Origin: Azospirillum halopraeferens DSM 3675
GTDB taxonomy: Bacteria > Pseudomonadota > Alphaproteobacteria > Azospirillales > Azospirillaceae
NCBI RefSeq assembly: GCF_000429625.1
Contig: NZ_AUCF01000031.1
Coordinates: forward strand, 1 to 64,000
Length of the DNA: 64,000 nucleotides
Direction of reading: 5' to 3'
The notes under the pieces were generated by a model. That model did no database searches. It saw only the letters and a program-made list of their open reading frames with translations, and was not told where the DNA came from. Shown here piece after piece: positions 51,395 through 59,425 of this stretch (position 1 is the stretch's first letter; the number at the start of each line of letters is the position of its first letter). The translations under genes and the position numbers were made by a program.

Positions 51395-51959
51395 GGTCAG
51401 GCTTCCTTTGGCTTTGTGGGCTCTCGGGCTGCGGCGGCGCCTTGCCGGGCGAGAGAAGGAAGGCGCCGGCGCTCACTCCGATGGTCGACGTCTCGCGACC
51501 TGTCGCATTCAGAGGTCCGCGACGGCGCGTGCCATGGATGGGCGAGGCGGCTTCGCTCGATGTCGGTTCGGGAAAATCATGCCGCACCGGCTTGCGGGTG
51601 GCACTGTTCAATTCTGCGAATAGCAGTCCGAATCAGCCGCGGAATTGCGAACACAGCCGCTTGCAGGTGCTGGCCTCTGCCCGGAAGGTTCCCGGAATCC
51701 GGTTGGTCGCGGCAGATTGCACCCGCGAGCCTGCGGAATGACGTGCCATCCTTGAGCGAAAGCGAAGGATGACGGTGAATGGGGTCGCCGGTATGAAACC
51801 CCCGCCGCCGGCCATGGGGCCGAAAACGGCGACAGGACTGTGCGCATCTGCTATGCTTCGATGCAGTAATTTTGCCATCGCGCTATTGAGATTGCCACCC
51901 CATTTGGCTTTCCCTGAATTCGTTGATCGACGTGGTTTGGATAACCGGAGTGATCATTG
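51395..51959. other. Divergent intergenic region between the hydrolase series and the AraC gene
   Basis: This 565-nt stretch has no gene I can support. It must hold the two divergent promoters and AraC operators, none of which I can define. A hairpin repeat lies at 51747-51771. The AraC end is A/T-richer than its surroundings. Confidence 0.55.
51747..51771. repeat. Island repeat, copy 1 (hairpin with GAGCG...AGCGAAGGAT core)
   Basis: CATCCTT at 51747-51753 and AAGGATG at 51765-51771 pair around GAGCGAAAGCG. The core resembles the sequence at 53837-53860. Both lie in island intergenic regions close to hydrolase genes. This style of short palindromic repeat is common in Rhizobiales genomes. 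Confidence 0.5.
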
Positions 51960-52856
51960 ATGGCGGCATTCACAGATACTGTGGCGTCTCTGCCCGAAAA
52001 CGTTCTCGACCTTTCGGTGTCGCGGCGGTCGTGGAACGGCGTGTGGGTAGAGGTCAGCGAATGGCAGGGCGCCGGCAGGGTGTCCCACAAATTTCGCCAC
52101 CAGACGGAAACCCGCCTGGTCACCTTGCTTGAGGAGGTCGGCAGTCCCTGTGAGCCACGGCTGCGCGCGAACCGGCCTTGCCCCGTCGGCTATACTCCCA
52201 GGCACATGGACTTCGCCCCTGCCGGCATGGAGATGTGGGGCTATAGCGACGACGCGCGCTTCGTGAAGGACGCGACGCTCGCTCTGGATTTCGCGGCACT
52301 CGGCGAGCGGCTGGAGACGAAAATCGACGCCGAGGTGATCGCGACGCCACGGCTGCGCTTTTCCGACGACCGCATCTGGTCCCTGGTCAAGCTGCTCTCC
52401 GAGGCGGTGAACGACCCCGATCCCTCGACACAACTCTATGGTGACGGGCTGACCGCCGCGATCATGGCACGGCTCCTGGCCGATCCGGTGCAGGCCGATC
52501 CGGCGCAGTCGGCCGCCGACGGCAGCGGCCTGGCGCCGTGGAAGCTGCGGCGCGTCGTCGACTATCTGGAAGAGCGCCTGCCCGAGCGCGTCGAACTTGC
52601 GGAGCTGGCGGCGCTGGCAGGGCTCTCGCAATCGCACTTCAGTCGGGCGTTCAAGGCTTCGACCGGCATGGCGCCTTATCGCTGGCAACTCGACGCCAGG
52701 ATCCGGCGCGCCCGGGCCCTGCTGCTCGACCCCCGAGCCTCGCTCGACCAGGTGGCCGAGGCCACCGGCTTCGCCGATGCCGTGCATTTCGGGCGGACCT
52801 TCCGGAAGCTCACCGGAGCGGCACCGGGAGCATGGCGACGCGACCGGGCAAGCTGA
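51960..52856 (+). CDS. AraC-family transcriptional regulator
   Basis: The 298-residue product has a variable N-terminal ligand domain and a C-terminal AraC DNA-binding unit. The first helix-turn-helix is ELAELAALAGLSQSHFSRAF with KASTGMAPYRWQLDARI; the second is QVAEATGFADAVHFGRTFRK with LTGAAPG. It is divergent from the alpha/beta hydrolase series and upstream of the second YcaC-like gene, so it probably governs both sides. GGAG is 9 nt before the ATG at 51960. Inducer unknown. Confidence 0.92.
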   Translation: MAAFTDTVASLPENVLDLSVSRRSWNGVWVEVSEWQGAGRVSHKFRHQTETRLVTLLEEVGSPCEPRLRANRPCPVGYTPRHMDFAPAGMEMWGYSDDARFVKDATLALDFAALGERLETKIDAEVIATPRLRFSDDRIWSLVKLLSEAVNDPDPSTQLYGDGLTAAIMARLLADPVQADPAQSAADGSGLAPWKLRRVVDYLEERLPERVELAELAALAGLSQSHFSRAFKASTGMAPYRWQLDARIRRARALLLDPRASLDQVAEATGFADAVHFGRTFRKLTGAAPGAWRRDRAS

Positions 52857-53099
52857 ACGATTCCGCAGCGGTTTCAGGCTGACAATCGCAGAATCGAACA
52901 GTGCATTCGCCCTGTGCCGATTTGATAGTGGTCCGCGACGGAATGATGCGGATGCGCTGATCCTGTGAGCGCGTGCGCCTTTCCGATCGCCGGCGGCATG
53001 GAACGCCTGTCATGGCGGCAGCCGGACCTCACCCGATCTCTCCGGCGGCATCTCCGGCGCTGAGCCGAACTCGCCCGCAACGGCATAGGAGTCCATCTC

Positions 53100-53753
53100 A
53101 TGACCTTTCGTAACGGTCTTGCTTCGCTTCTTCGTCCCGAAGACTCGGTGCTCGTTCTGATCGACCACCAACCCTACCAGCTCGCGAACCTGAACAGCCA
53201 CGACCCGCATTCCGTGGTGAACAATTCGGCGGGGCTGGCGAAGGCCGCCAAGGTCTTCGGCGTCCCCACCATCCTGACGAGCGTGGTCGCCGATCGCGGC
53301 GGTCATATCTTTCCGCAGATCACCGACGTGTTCCCCGGCCAGGAGGTGATCGACCGGACGCTCATCAACACCTGGGAAGATCCGAAGGTGGTCGACGCGG
53401 TCAAGGCGACGGGCCGCAAGCAGGTGGTCATGGCGGGTCTCTGGACCGAAGTTTGCGTCGCGATGCCGGCGATCCAGGCCGCAGGCGAAGGCTGGGACGT
53501 GACGGTCGTCACCGATGCCTCGGGCGCCGTCTCGATGGAGGCCCACACGATCGCCATCCAGCGCATGATCGCAGCGGGCGTCAACATGATGACCTGGATG
53601 GCGCTGGCCGCAGAGTGGCAGCGCGACTGGGCGCGGGCCGAAACCGCCTTCGCGCTGAACGAGGTGATCATTCAGCATGCCGCCGGGAGCGGCATCGCCT
53701 TTCTGTGGGAGCAGCAGCTGCTCAACACGCCGGTGCCGCGCGCCGCAGGCTGA
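53100..53753 (+). CDS. YcaC-like isochorismatase-family hydrolase (copy 2)
   Basis: The 217-residue product has Asp in SVLVLIDHQPYQLANLN, Cys in MAGLWTEVCVAMPAIQAAGE, VVTDASGAVSMEAHTIAIQR and TWMALAAEWQRDWARAETAF, the E. coli YcaC pattern. The match to the first island copy is clear but distant. It is downstream of the AraC gene on the same strand with AGGAG before its ATG. Role unknown; both copies keep the nucleophile, so both are likely active. Confidence 0.9.
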   Translation: MTFRNGLASLLRPEDSVLVLIDHQPYQLANLNSHDPHSVVNNSAGLAKAAKVFGVPTILTSVVADRGGHIFPQITDVFPGQEVIDRTLINTWEDPKVVDAVKATGRKQVVMAGLWTEVCVAMPAIQAAGEGWDVTVVTDASGAVSMEAHTIAIQRMIAAGVNMMTWMALAAEWQRDWARAETAFALNEVIIQHAAGSGIAFLWEQQLLNTPVPRAAG

Positions 53754-53836
53754 CCGGAGCGGGGGTGATGCGTCAGTCGAGCTTTGCGTTGGCGCCGCGT
53801 CACCCCCCATCCCGGCGAGCCTGCGAAACGCCTCGC

Positions 53837-53860
53837 CATCCCGAGCGTGAGCGAAGGATC
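53837..53860. repeat. Island repeat, copy 2
   Basis: CCATCCCGAGCGTGAGCGAAGGAT matches the copy at 51747-51771 except for small changes in the arms and loop. It stands in the gap after the second YcaC-like gene. The same gap continues with CTCGG...CCGAG-like and GGATGACGG pieces of a longer repeat unit. Confidence 0.45.
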
Positions 53861-53966
53861 TCGGACCGGCTGCAGATCCAGGCCGGGCGAGATCCGTCGC
53901 TGCGCCCCGGATGACGGCGCAGGGGGTTTCCCAGCCTCGCCGGCGTGAAAGAATGGAGCGTAAAAA

Positions 53967-54710
53967 ATGTCGATTGATCGATTTCCCGTCGGGCTGGAAA
54001 TGGATGTTTCCTATCCGAATTTCCAAGTCAGTCTGACGCTGCTGTCAGCCACGCAATTGAAGTTCGAGATCAAGGAAGGGCCCTTCGCTCGGAACGAGAT
54101 CGTCGATACCCAGGTCGTACCGCTCGGCAACGGCATCTTCGCCGTGAGTTGGCAGGAGAAGGACGGTGCGACCGTCACGAATGTCCAGGACTACGATCGC
54201 AATCTGGTCTATTCCTTCGCGACACTGCCCGACGGTCGGTTCCTGCGAATGACCGGGATGATGGCGGTCACGCGGCCTGCGGAGCGTGCCTGCGACGATC
54301 GCCCTCGGCGCAACAAGGCGCTGGTGCTCGACGCGATGACCTCGTTGTTCCAACGGCATGACGCCTCGGCCGTGGAGCGGCTCTACGCTCCGGACTACAT
54401 CCAGCACAACCCCAACATTCCCCGGGGCCGCGACGCCTTGCAGGCGCTGGTCGCCGGGCTGTCGCACGAGGTCTACTACGAACCCGGCCTGATCGTCGCC
54501 GACGGTGATCTTGTCGCCATCCACGGCCGCATCCGCGGTTGGGCGGAGGCTCCGCAGGTGGTGGTCGACATCTTCCGGGTCGAGGACGGCAAGCTGGTCG
54601 AGCATTGGGACGTCCTGCAGGACGAGGTGCCGGCAACGGCTGCCCACGGCGGCATCTCGATGTTCGACCCCGAAGAAGGAGCGCATCGCGCTCGGCCGGG
54701 AACAGCATAG
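53967..54710 (+). CDS. MoaF-N-like domain fused to SnoaL/NTF2-like domain
   Basis: The 247-residue product has two parts. Residues 1-105 (FPVGLEMDVSYPNFQVSLTL, FARNEIVDTQVVPLGNGIFA, DGATVTNVQDYDRNLVYSFA) resemble the MoaF N-terminal lipocalin-like domain. Residues 115-235 (KALVLDAMTSLFQRHDASAV, YIQHNPNIPRGRDALQALVA, HGRIRGWAEAPQVVVDIFRV, LVEHWDVLQDEVP) are a SnoaL-type NTF2 fold. Both halves are small-ligand barrels. Substrate unknown. It is the last cargo gene on the right side of the island. Confidence 0.84.
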   Translation: MSIDRFPVGLEMDVSYPNFQVSLTLLSATQLKFEIKEGPFARNEIVDTQVVPLGNGIFAVSWQEKDGATVTNVQDYDRNLVYSFATLPDGRFLRMTGMMAVTRPAERACDDRPRRNKALVLDAMTSLFQRHDASAVERLYAPDYIQHNPNIPRGRDALQALVAGLSHEVYYEPGLIVADGDLVAIHGRIRGWAEAPQVVVDIFRVEDGKLVEHWDVLQDEVPATAAHGGISMFDPEEGAHRARPGTA

Positions 54711-54882
54711 TCGGCAGGGGACGCGACAGCCGGCCGGTATATAACCACTTGACGGACTCGAACTCGCAAATGCTGTTCGGAACGGCCATGGCGGCGGCGA
54801 GCATGCCCATACAGTCTGCAGTCATTCCTGCCGAAATCACTGCCGTGAGGAGCAGCAGATCTCATTTTGACAAAAAGGGGCT

Positions 54883-55401
54883 TTGCATGGGCTTGAGAGG
54901 TACATAGCGGCGCTTCGCGAGCGCTGCGTCGGACTTCCGGATCGGCGAACGGGGAGCAACGGGCGCTACACGATGGCGGACATCGGGTTGGCGGCGTTTT
55001 CCGTGTCCTTCATGCAGAGCCCGTCGTTTCTGGCGCACCAGCGCGCACTGGCCGAGGGTCCGGGGCGCGGGCGGTCGAACGCTCACACCTTGTTCGGGCT
55101 GACGGCGATCCCCGGCGACAACCACCTGCGGGCGATGCTGGACGGGGCGCCTTCGGACCACTTCGACGCGGTGTTCGCCACGATTGTCGAGGATCTGGAC
55201 GCGCGCGGCGGGCTGAAGGCGATGCGCTGCCTGGACGGCCGGGTTCTGATCGCGCTGGACGGCTCCGAGCACTTCTGCTCGCGCAAGATTTCCTGTCCGC
55301 ACTGCTCGACGTCGGGGCGGCGGGGGATGGGTTCCTCCCTCGGCGCGCCACGGGCGGCCATGACGCTCGTTCCGTCCGATTGCCACCCCTTACGAACATG
55401 A
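54883..55401 (+). pseudogene. Transposase remnant (N-terminal half)
   Basis: The open frame reads GLERYIAALRERCVGLPDRR, TMADIGLAAFSVSFMQSPSF, LAHQRALAEGPGRGRSNAHT, LFGLTAIPGDNHLRAMLDGA and DGRVLIALDGSEHFCSRKIS with a CPHC pair. This is the N-terminal part of a DDE-type transposase of the kind often annotated as ISNCY or simply transposase. The match breaks down after about 55315 and no catalytic C-terminal part follows. It starts without a good ribosome site and marks the right part of the island. Confidence 0.68.
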
Positions 55402-55905
55402 TTGCGCGCTCGGCCGGCTTGTCTGATCCTGTACCGGCTCCGATCCCGGGGAAAAGGGAGCCCCTTCGGGGTGGCGCGCTGGGCCCGGTGCGCCTCGGGG
55501 CGCTTTGCCTGACCTCGCCCTTGAAACAGGAAGGCTCGGCAAGGCTGGAGGGTGCGCATCCGCTCGGCTACAGTCGCCATGATGGCGTTTGGTCGAATCG
55601 GGGGAGGCATGCCGACTGACGACCTGCCCAAGCCGGGCGGGACGTGGCGAGATCATGCCGTGGGGGTCGCGAAGGACGCAATGGGGCTCATCGAAGAGAT
55701 GTGGCCGGGCTCCGCAAGGGTATGCCGTAGCGGCGAACAGGCTTCGGACGCACCGCTTTGACCGACGCCCCCCGCTCCGGGGATCGGCCGTGATCACCCG
55801 GAGATCGGTTCAGGCCGTCCGGTCGGGGCTTTCCACCCTCCCGATCCCTCGGCGCGCCCGCCCGCCGCGCACCGCCTGCGTGGCGGTGCGGGCCGGCGCG
55901 GTGCA
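55402..55905. other. Right island margin, non-coding or eroded
   Basis: This 504-nt stretch between the transposase remnant and livM shows no recognisable gene apart from the tiny frame at 55609-55761. I found no copy of the tRNA-Glu 3' end or an integrase site here. Confidence 0.5.
55609..55761 (+). CDS. Very small hypothetical protein
   Basis: A 50-residue frame has a good GGGGGAGG site just before its ATG (MPTDDLPKPGGTWRDHAVGV). No homologue is recognised. It lies at the eroded right edge of the island and may be the head of a lost gene. Confidence 0.25.
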   Translation: MPTDDLPKPGGTWRDHAVGVAKDAMGLIEEMWPGSARVCRSGEQASDAPL

Positions 55906-56928
55906 TCACCGATCCCGTGACGGCCGGGACCGCAGGCGGTGGGCCAGTTCGCCGACGATGCCGCGGCGGAAGACCAGCACGCAGACCACGAAGATGGCGC
56001 CGATCACCACGGGCACCGGCAGGCTCGTGGCGGCCAGGTAGTTGCCCAGCATCACCACGAAGGCGGCGCCGACCACCGGGCCGAGCAGCGTGCCCATGCC
56101 GCCCAGCAGCGTCATCAGCACCACCTCGCCCGACATCTGCCACGTCACGTCGGTCAGGGAGGCGAGCTGGAAGACCAGCGCCTTGGTGCCGCCGGCCATG
56201 CCGGCCAGCGCCGCCGACAGCACGAAGGCCAGCAGCTTGTAGCGCTCCGTCCGGTAGCCCAGCGACACCGCGCGCGCCTCGTTCTCGCGGATCGCCTTCA
56301 GCACCTGCCCGAAGGGCGAGTGCACCGTGCGCCAGATCAGCACGAAGCCGGCCAGGAACACCGCCAGCACGAAATAGTACATGGCCAGCGGCCGGTTCAG
56401 GTCGATCACCCCGAACAGCATCCCGCGCGGCACGCCCTGGATGCCGTCCTCGCCGCCGGTGAAGGGCATTTGCAGCGCCAGGAAGAAGATCATCTGCGAC
56501 AGCGCCAGCGTGATCATCGCGAAATAGATGCCCTGCCGGCGGATCGCCAGCGCCCCGAAGACGAGGCCGAGCAGGCCGGCGAAACCGGTGCCCAGCAGGA
56601 TGCTCAGCGCCGGATCGAGGCCCCACACCTTGGCGGCGTGCGCGGTGACGTAGGCGGCCCCGCCGAAGAAGGCGGCGTGCCCGAAGGACAGCAGCCCCGC
56701 ATAGCCGATCAGCAGGTTGAAGGCGCAGGCGAACAGCGCGAAGCACAGCACCTTCATCACGAAGACGGGGTAGAGCACGAAGGGGGCGGCCGCCGCCGCC
56801 GACAGGCCGAGGACGATCAGCGCGATGCGCACGGTGCGGTCGCGGTCCGTGCCCGGCGCCGCCGCGCGCCCCGGCAGGACGGCGGTCGCGGCGGAGGACA
56901 CGGCGGAGGTCGTGGTGGTGTCGGGCAT
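55906..56928 (-). CDS. livM: HAAT-type ABC transporter permease LivM
   Basis: This is the second permease of a hydrophobic amino-acid-type transporter, 340 residues with about ten helices. Typical stretches are FACAFNLLIGYAGLLSFGHA, RRQGIYFAMITLALSQMIFF, AIRENEARAVSLGYRTERYK and GMGTLLGPVVGAAFVVMLGN. The EN-ARA loop is the site that contacts the ATPase. Last of eight leftward genes, 3 nt after livH. The Liv naming refers to family; the substrate may be an organic acid. Confidence 0.95.
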   Translation of the reverse strand: MPDTTTTSAVSSAATAVLPGRAAAPGTDRDRTVRIALIVLGLSAAAAAPFVLYPVFVMKVLCFALFACAFNLLIGYAGLLSFGHAAFFGGAAYVTAHAAKVWGLDPALSILLGTGFAGLLGLVFGALAIRRQGIYFAMITLALSQMIFFLALQMPFTGGEDGIQGVPRGMLFGVIDLNRPLAMYYFVLAVFLAGFVLIWRTVHSPFGQVLKAIRENEARAVSLGYRTERYKLLAFVLSAALAGMAGGTKALVFQLASLTDVTWQMSGEVVLMTLLGGMGTLLGPVVGAAFVVMLGNYLAATSLPVPVVIGAIFVVCVLVFRRGIVGELAHRLRSRPSRDR

Positions 56929-56931
56929 GGG

Positions 56932-57819
56932 TCAGCGCTCCCGTCCGAAGAGGCCCGCGGGCTTGATGAGAAGGACGATCGCCATGATGACGAACACCAC
57001 GATGCTGGACGCCTCGGGATAGACGACCTTGGTCAGCCCCTCCAGCAGCCCCAGCCCCAGGCCGGTGACGATGGCGCCGAGGATCGAGCCCATGCCGCCG
57101 ATCACCACCACCGCGAAGACGATGACGATCAGGTTGGACCCCATCAGCGGGTTGACCTGGTAGATCGGCGCCGCCAGCACGCCGGCCAGACCGGCCAGCG
57201 CCACACCGAAGCCGTAGGTGGCGGTGACCATCACCGGCACGTTGATGCCGAACGCCTGCACCAGCACCGGGTTCTCCGTCGCCGCCCGCAGATAGGCGCC
57301 GAGCCTCGTGCGCTCGATGGCGTACCAGGTGCCCAGGCACACCACCAGCGAGGCGATCACCACCCAGCCGCGGTAGTTGGGCAGGAACATGAAGCCCAGG
57401 TTCTGGCCGCCGCGCAGCTCCGCCGGGATCGGGTAGGGCATGCCGGACACGCCGAACCAGTGGCGGAACCCGCCCTCCAGCATCAGCGCGACGCCGAAGG
57501 TCAGCAGCAGCCCGTAGAGATGGTCGAGCTTGTACAGCCGCGACAGCATGGTCTTTTCCAGCACGATGCCCAGCAGGCCCACCACCAGCGGCGCCAGAAG
57601 CAGGGCCGGCCAATAGCCGATGCCGAGATGCTGCAGCATCAGCCATGCGGTGAACGCCCCCACCATGTAGAAGGCGCCGTGCGCGAAGTTGATGACGTTC
57701 AGCATGCCGAAGATCACCGCCAGCCCCAGGCTGAGCAGAGCGTAAAAGGACCCGTTGATCAGGCCGAGCAGCAATTGCCCGAACAGCGCCTGGGCCGGGA
57801 TTCCGAACAGCGTGACCAT
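56932..57819 (-). CDS. livH: HAAT-type ABC transporter permease LivH
   Basis: This is the first permease of the transporter, 295 residues. NGSFYALLSLGLAVIFGMLN, NFAHGAFYMVGAFTAWLMLQ, RAATENPVLVQAFGINVPVM and VVIGGMGSILGAIVTGLGLG are hallmarks of LivH. It is separated from livF by 28 nt and from livM by 3 nt. Confidence 0.95.
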   Translation of the reverse strand: MVTLFGIPAQALFGQLLLGLINGSFYALLSLGLAVIFGMLNVINFAHGAFYMVGAFTAWLMLQHLGIGYWPALLLAPLVVGLLGIVLEKTMLSRLYKLDHLYGLLLTFGVALMLEGGFRHWFGVSGMPYPIPAELRGGQNLGFMFLPNYRGWVVIASLVVCLGTWYAIERTRLGAYLRAATENPVLVQAFGINVPVMVTATYGFGVALAGLAGVLAAPIYQVNPLMGSNLIVIVFAVVVIGGMGSILGAIVTGLGLGLLEGLTKVVYPEASSIVVFVIMAIVLLIKPAGLFGRER

Positions 57820-57847
57820 GGCGGTCAGCCCCTCCCTGGTGTTTTGG

Positions 57848-58555
57848 TCAGACGCCGAGATAGGCGTGCAGCTTCCCGGTGTTTTCGGCGAGCCGGTCGT
57901 TGGGGATCATGTCCACCACATGGCCTTCCTCCATCACGTAATGGCGGTCGGCGATGGTGGCGGCGAAGCGGAAGTTCTGCTCCACCATCAGGATGGTGAA
58001 GCCCCGCCGCTTCAGCGCGCGCACGGCGCGGCCGATCTGCTCGATGATCACCGGGGCCAGGCCCTCCGTCGGCTCGTCCAGCAGGATCAGGTCCGCCCCG
58101 GTCCGCAGGATGCGCGCGACCGCCAGCATCTGCTGTTCGCCGCCCGACAGCCGCGTTCCCTGCGTCGAACCGCGGCCCGCCAGGTTCGGGAACAGCTCGT
58201 GGATCTGCGCCAGCGTCATGCCGCCGGGCTTCACCACCGGCGGCAGCGTCAGGTTCTCGTCCACCGACAGGCTGGAAAAGATGCCGCGCTCCTCCGGCAC
58301 ATAGCCGATGCCGAGCCGCGCCACCCGGTGCTGCGCCATGCCGATCAGTTCGGTCCCGCGCAGGCGGATGGAGCCGGTGCGCTTGCCGACGATGCCCATG
58401 ACCGCGCGCAGGGTCGTGGTCTTGCCGGCCCCGTTGCGGCCCAGCAGCGTGACCACCTCGCCCTGCCGCACCTCCAGCCCGATGCCGTGCAGGACGTGGC
58501 TCTCGCCGTAGAAGGCGTGCAGATCGACGATCTCCAGCATGGCGGCGTCAGGCAT
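57848..58555 (-). CDS. livF: HAAT-type ABC transporter ATPase LivF
   Basis: This is the second ATPase, 235 residues: Walker A LLGRNGAGKTTTLRAVMG, signature RLSGGEQQMLAVARILRTGA, Walker B LILLDEPTEGLAPVIIEQIG, switch His in LMVEQNFRFA-type segment. It overlaps livG by 8 nt. The DEPTEGLAP stretch is typical of LivF. Confidence 0.95.
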   Translation of the reverse strand: MPDAAMLEIVDLHAFYGESHVLHGIGLEVRQGEVVTLLGRNGAGKTTTLRAVMGIVGKRTGSIRLRGTELIGMAQHRVARLGIGYVPEERGIFSSLSVDENLTLPPVVKPGGMTLAQIHELFPNLAGRGSTQGTRLSGGEQQMLAVARILRTGADLILLDEPTEGLAPVIIEQIGRAVRALKRRGFTILMVEQNFRFAATIADRHYVMEEGHVVDMIPNDRLAENTGKLHAYLGV

Positions 58556-59321
58556 GACCCGCCCCGTCGGTACCGGCGCCCATGTACGCCTCCATGACCT
58601 CGGCGTTGCGCGACACCTCGGCGTAGGGGCCCTCCGCCAGGACCTCGCCGCGGCGCAGCACGGTGATGGTGTCGGACAGATCGGCGACGACCGACAGGTT
58701 GTGCTCCACCATCAGGACCGTGCGGTCGGCCGCGACGCGCCGGATCAGGGCCGCCGTCCGCTCGATGTCCTCGTGCCCCATGCCGGCCAGCGGCTCGTCG
58801 AGCAGCATGACCTCGGGGTCGAGCGCCAGGGTGGTGGCGATCTCCAGCGCGCGCTTGCGGCCGTAGGGCAGTTCCGCGGCCGTGTGCCCGGTCCAGGGCG
58901 CCAGGTTGACCGCCTCGATCAGCGCCGCCGCCCGGTCGTGCAGGGCGTGCAGGGTCGCTTCCCCCCGCCAGAAATGGAAACTGTTGCCCTGCCGGCGCTG
59001 CAACGCCACGCGGACGTTCTCCAGCACCGTCAGGTGGGGAAACACGGCCGAGATCTGGAACGATCGCACCAGCCCCAGCCGCGCCACGTCGGCGGGTTTC
59101 ATGGCGGTGATGTCGCGCCCCTTGTAGAGGATGCGGCCCGCCGTCGGCGGCAGGAACCGGGTCAGCAGATTGAACACCGTGCTCTTTCCCGCCCCGTTGG
59201 GGCCGATCAGTGCATGGACGGTGCCGCGGCGGACCCGGAGGTTCACCCCCTTCACCGCCGTGAAGCCCTTGAACTCCTTGGTGAGTTCGACGGCCTCCAG
59301 GATCGTGTCGTGCATGGTCAT
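58548..59321 (-). CDS. livG: HAAT-type ABC transporter ATPase LivG
   Basis: This is the first ATPase, 257 residues: FTAVKGVNLRVRRGTVHALI, Walker A GPNGAGKSTVFNLLTRFLPP, LVRSFQISAVFPHLTVLENV, Walker B VMLLDEPLAGMGHEDIE and the switch region VLMVEHNLSVVADLSD. The signature stretch is AELPYGRKRALEIATTLALD, where SYG of LivG proteins is LPYG. An alternative Met lies 6 nt in. It follows the binding protein by about 104 nt. Confidence 0.94.
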   Translation of the reverse strand: MTMHDTILEAVELTKEFKGFTAVKGVNLRVRRGTVHALIGPNGAGKSTVFNLLTRFLPPTAGRILYKGRDITAMKPADVARLGLVRSFQISAVFPHLTVLENVRVALQRRQGNSFHFWRGEATLHALHDRAAALIEAVNLAPWTGHTAAELPYGRKRALEIATTLALDPEVMLLDEPLAGMGHEDIERTAALIRRVAADRTVLMVEHNLSVVADLSDTITVLRRGEVLAEGPYAEVSRNAEVMEAYMGAGTDGAGHA

Positions 59322-59425
59322 GGGTCCGTTGGGCGGCCCCGGCCGGGGCCGGCGCGCCGCGGTCGTTGGCGGGTGTCGCGCATGTGCGGGGCGGGAGGCC
59401 GGCCGGCCCCCCGTTTCGCCGGCCG

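Larger units (their letters stand above)
37520..55800. mobile_element. Putative genomic island integrated at tRNA-Glu
   Basis: The region begins directly at the 3' end of tRNA-Glu with an integrase remnant. It contains an IS5-type transposase gene and three other transposase remnants, and carries genes unlike the surrounding core set. By eye it has more A/T and a different intergenic style, including a repeat (51747-51771, 53837-53860) that I did not see outside it. The right edge is set only by the end of the last transposase remnant and the return of the Liv operon. I could not find a copy of the tRNA 3' end there, so the exact limit and the element type are unknown. Confidence 0.65.

Noticed and set aside
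42741..53753. Siderophore (isochorismate) role for the isochorismatase-fold proteins
   Set aside because: No isochorismate synthase, adenylation or peptide synthetase genes are present, and both proteins have the YcaC pattern.
55380..55900. A second copy of the tRNA-Glu 3' end as right attachment site
   Set aside because: No run matching the last 20 nt of the tRNA is present here. The island's right boundary is therefore undefined.
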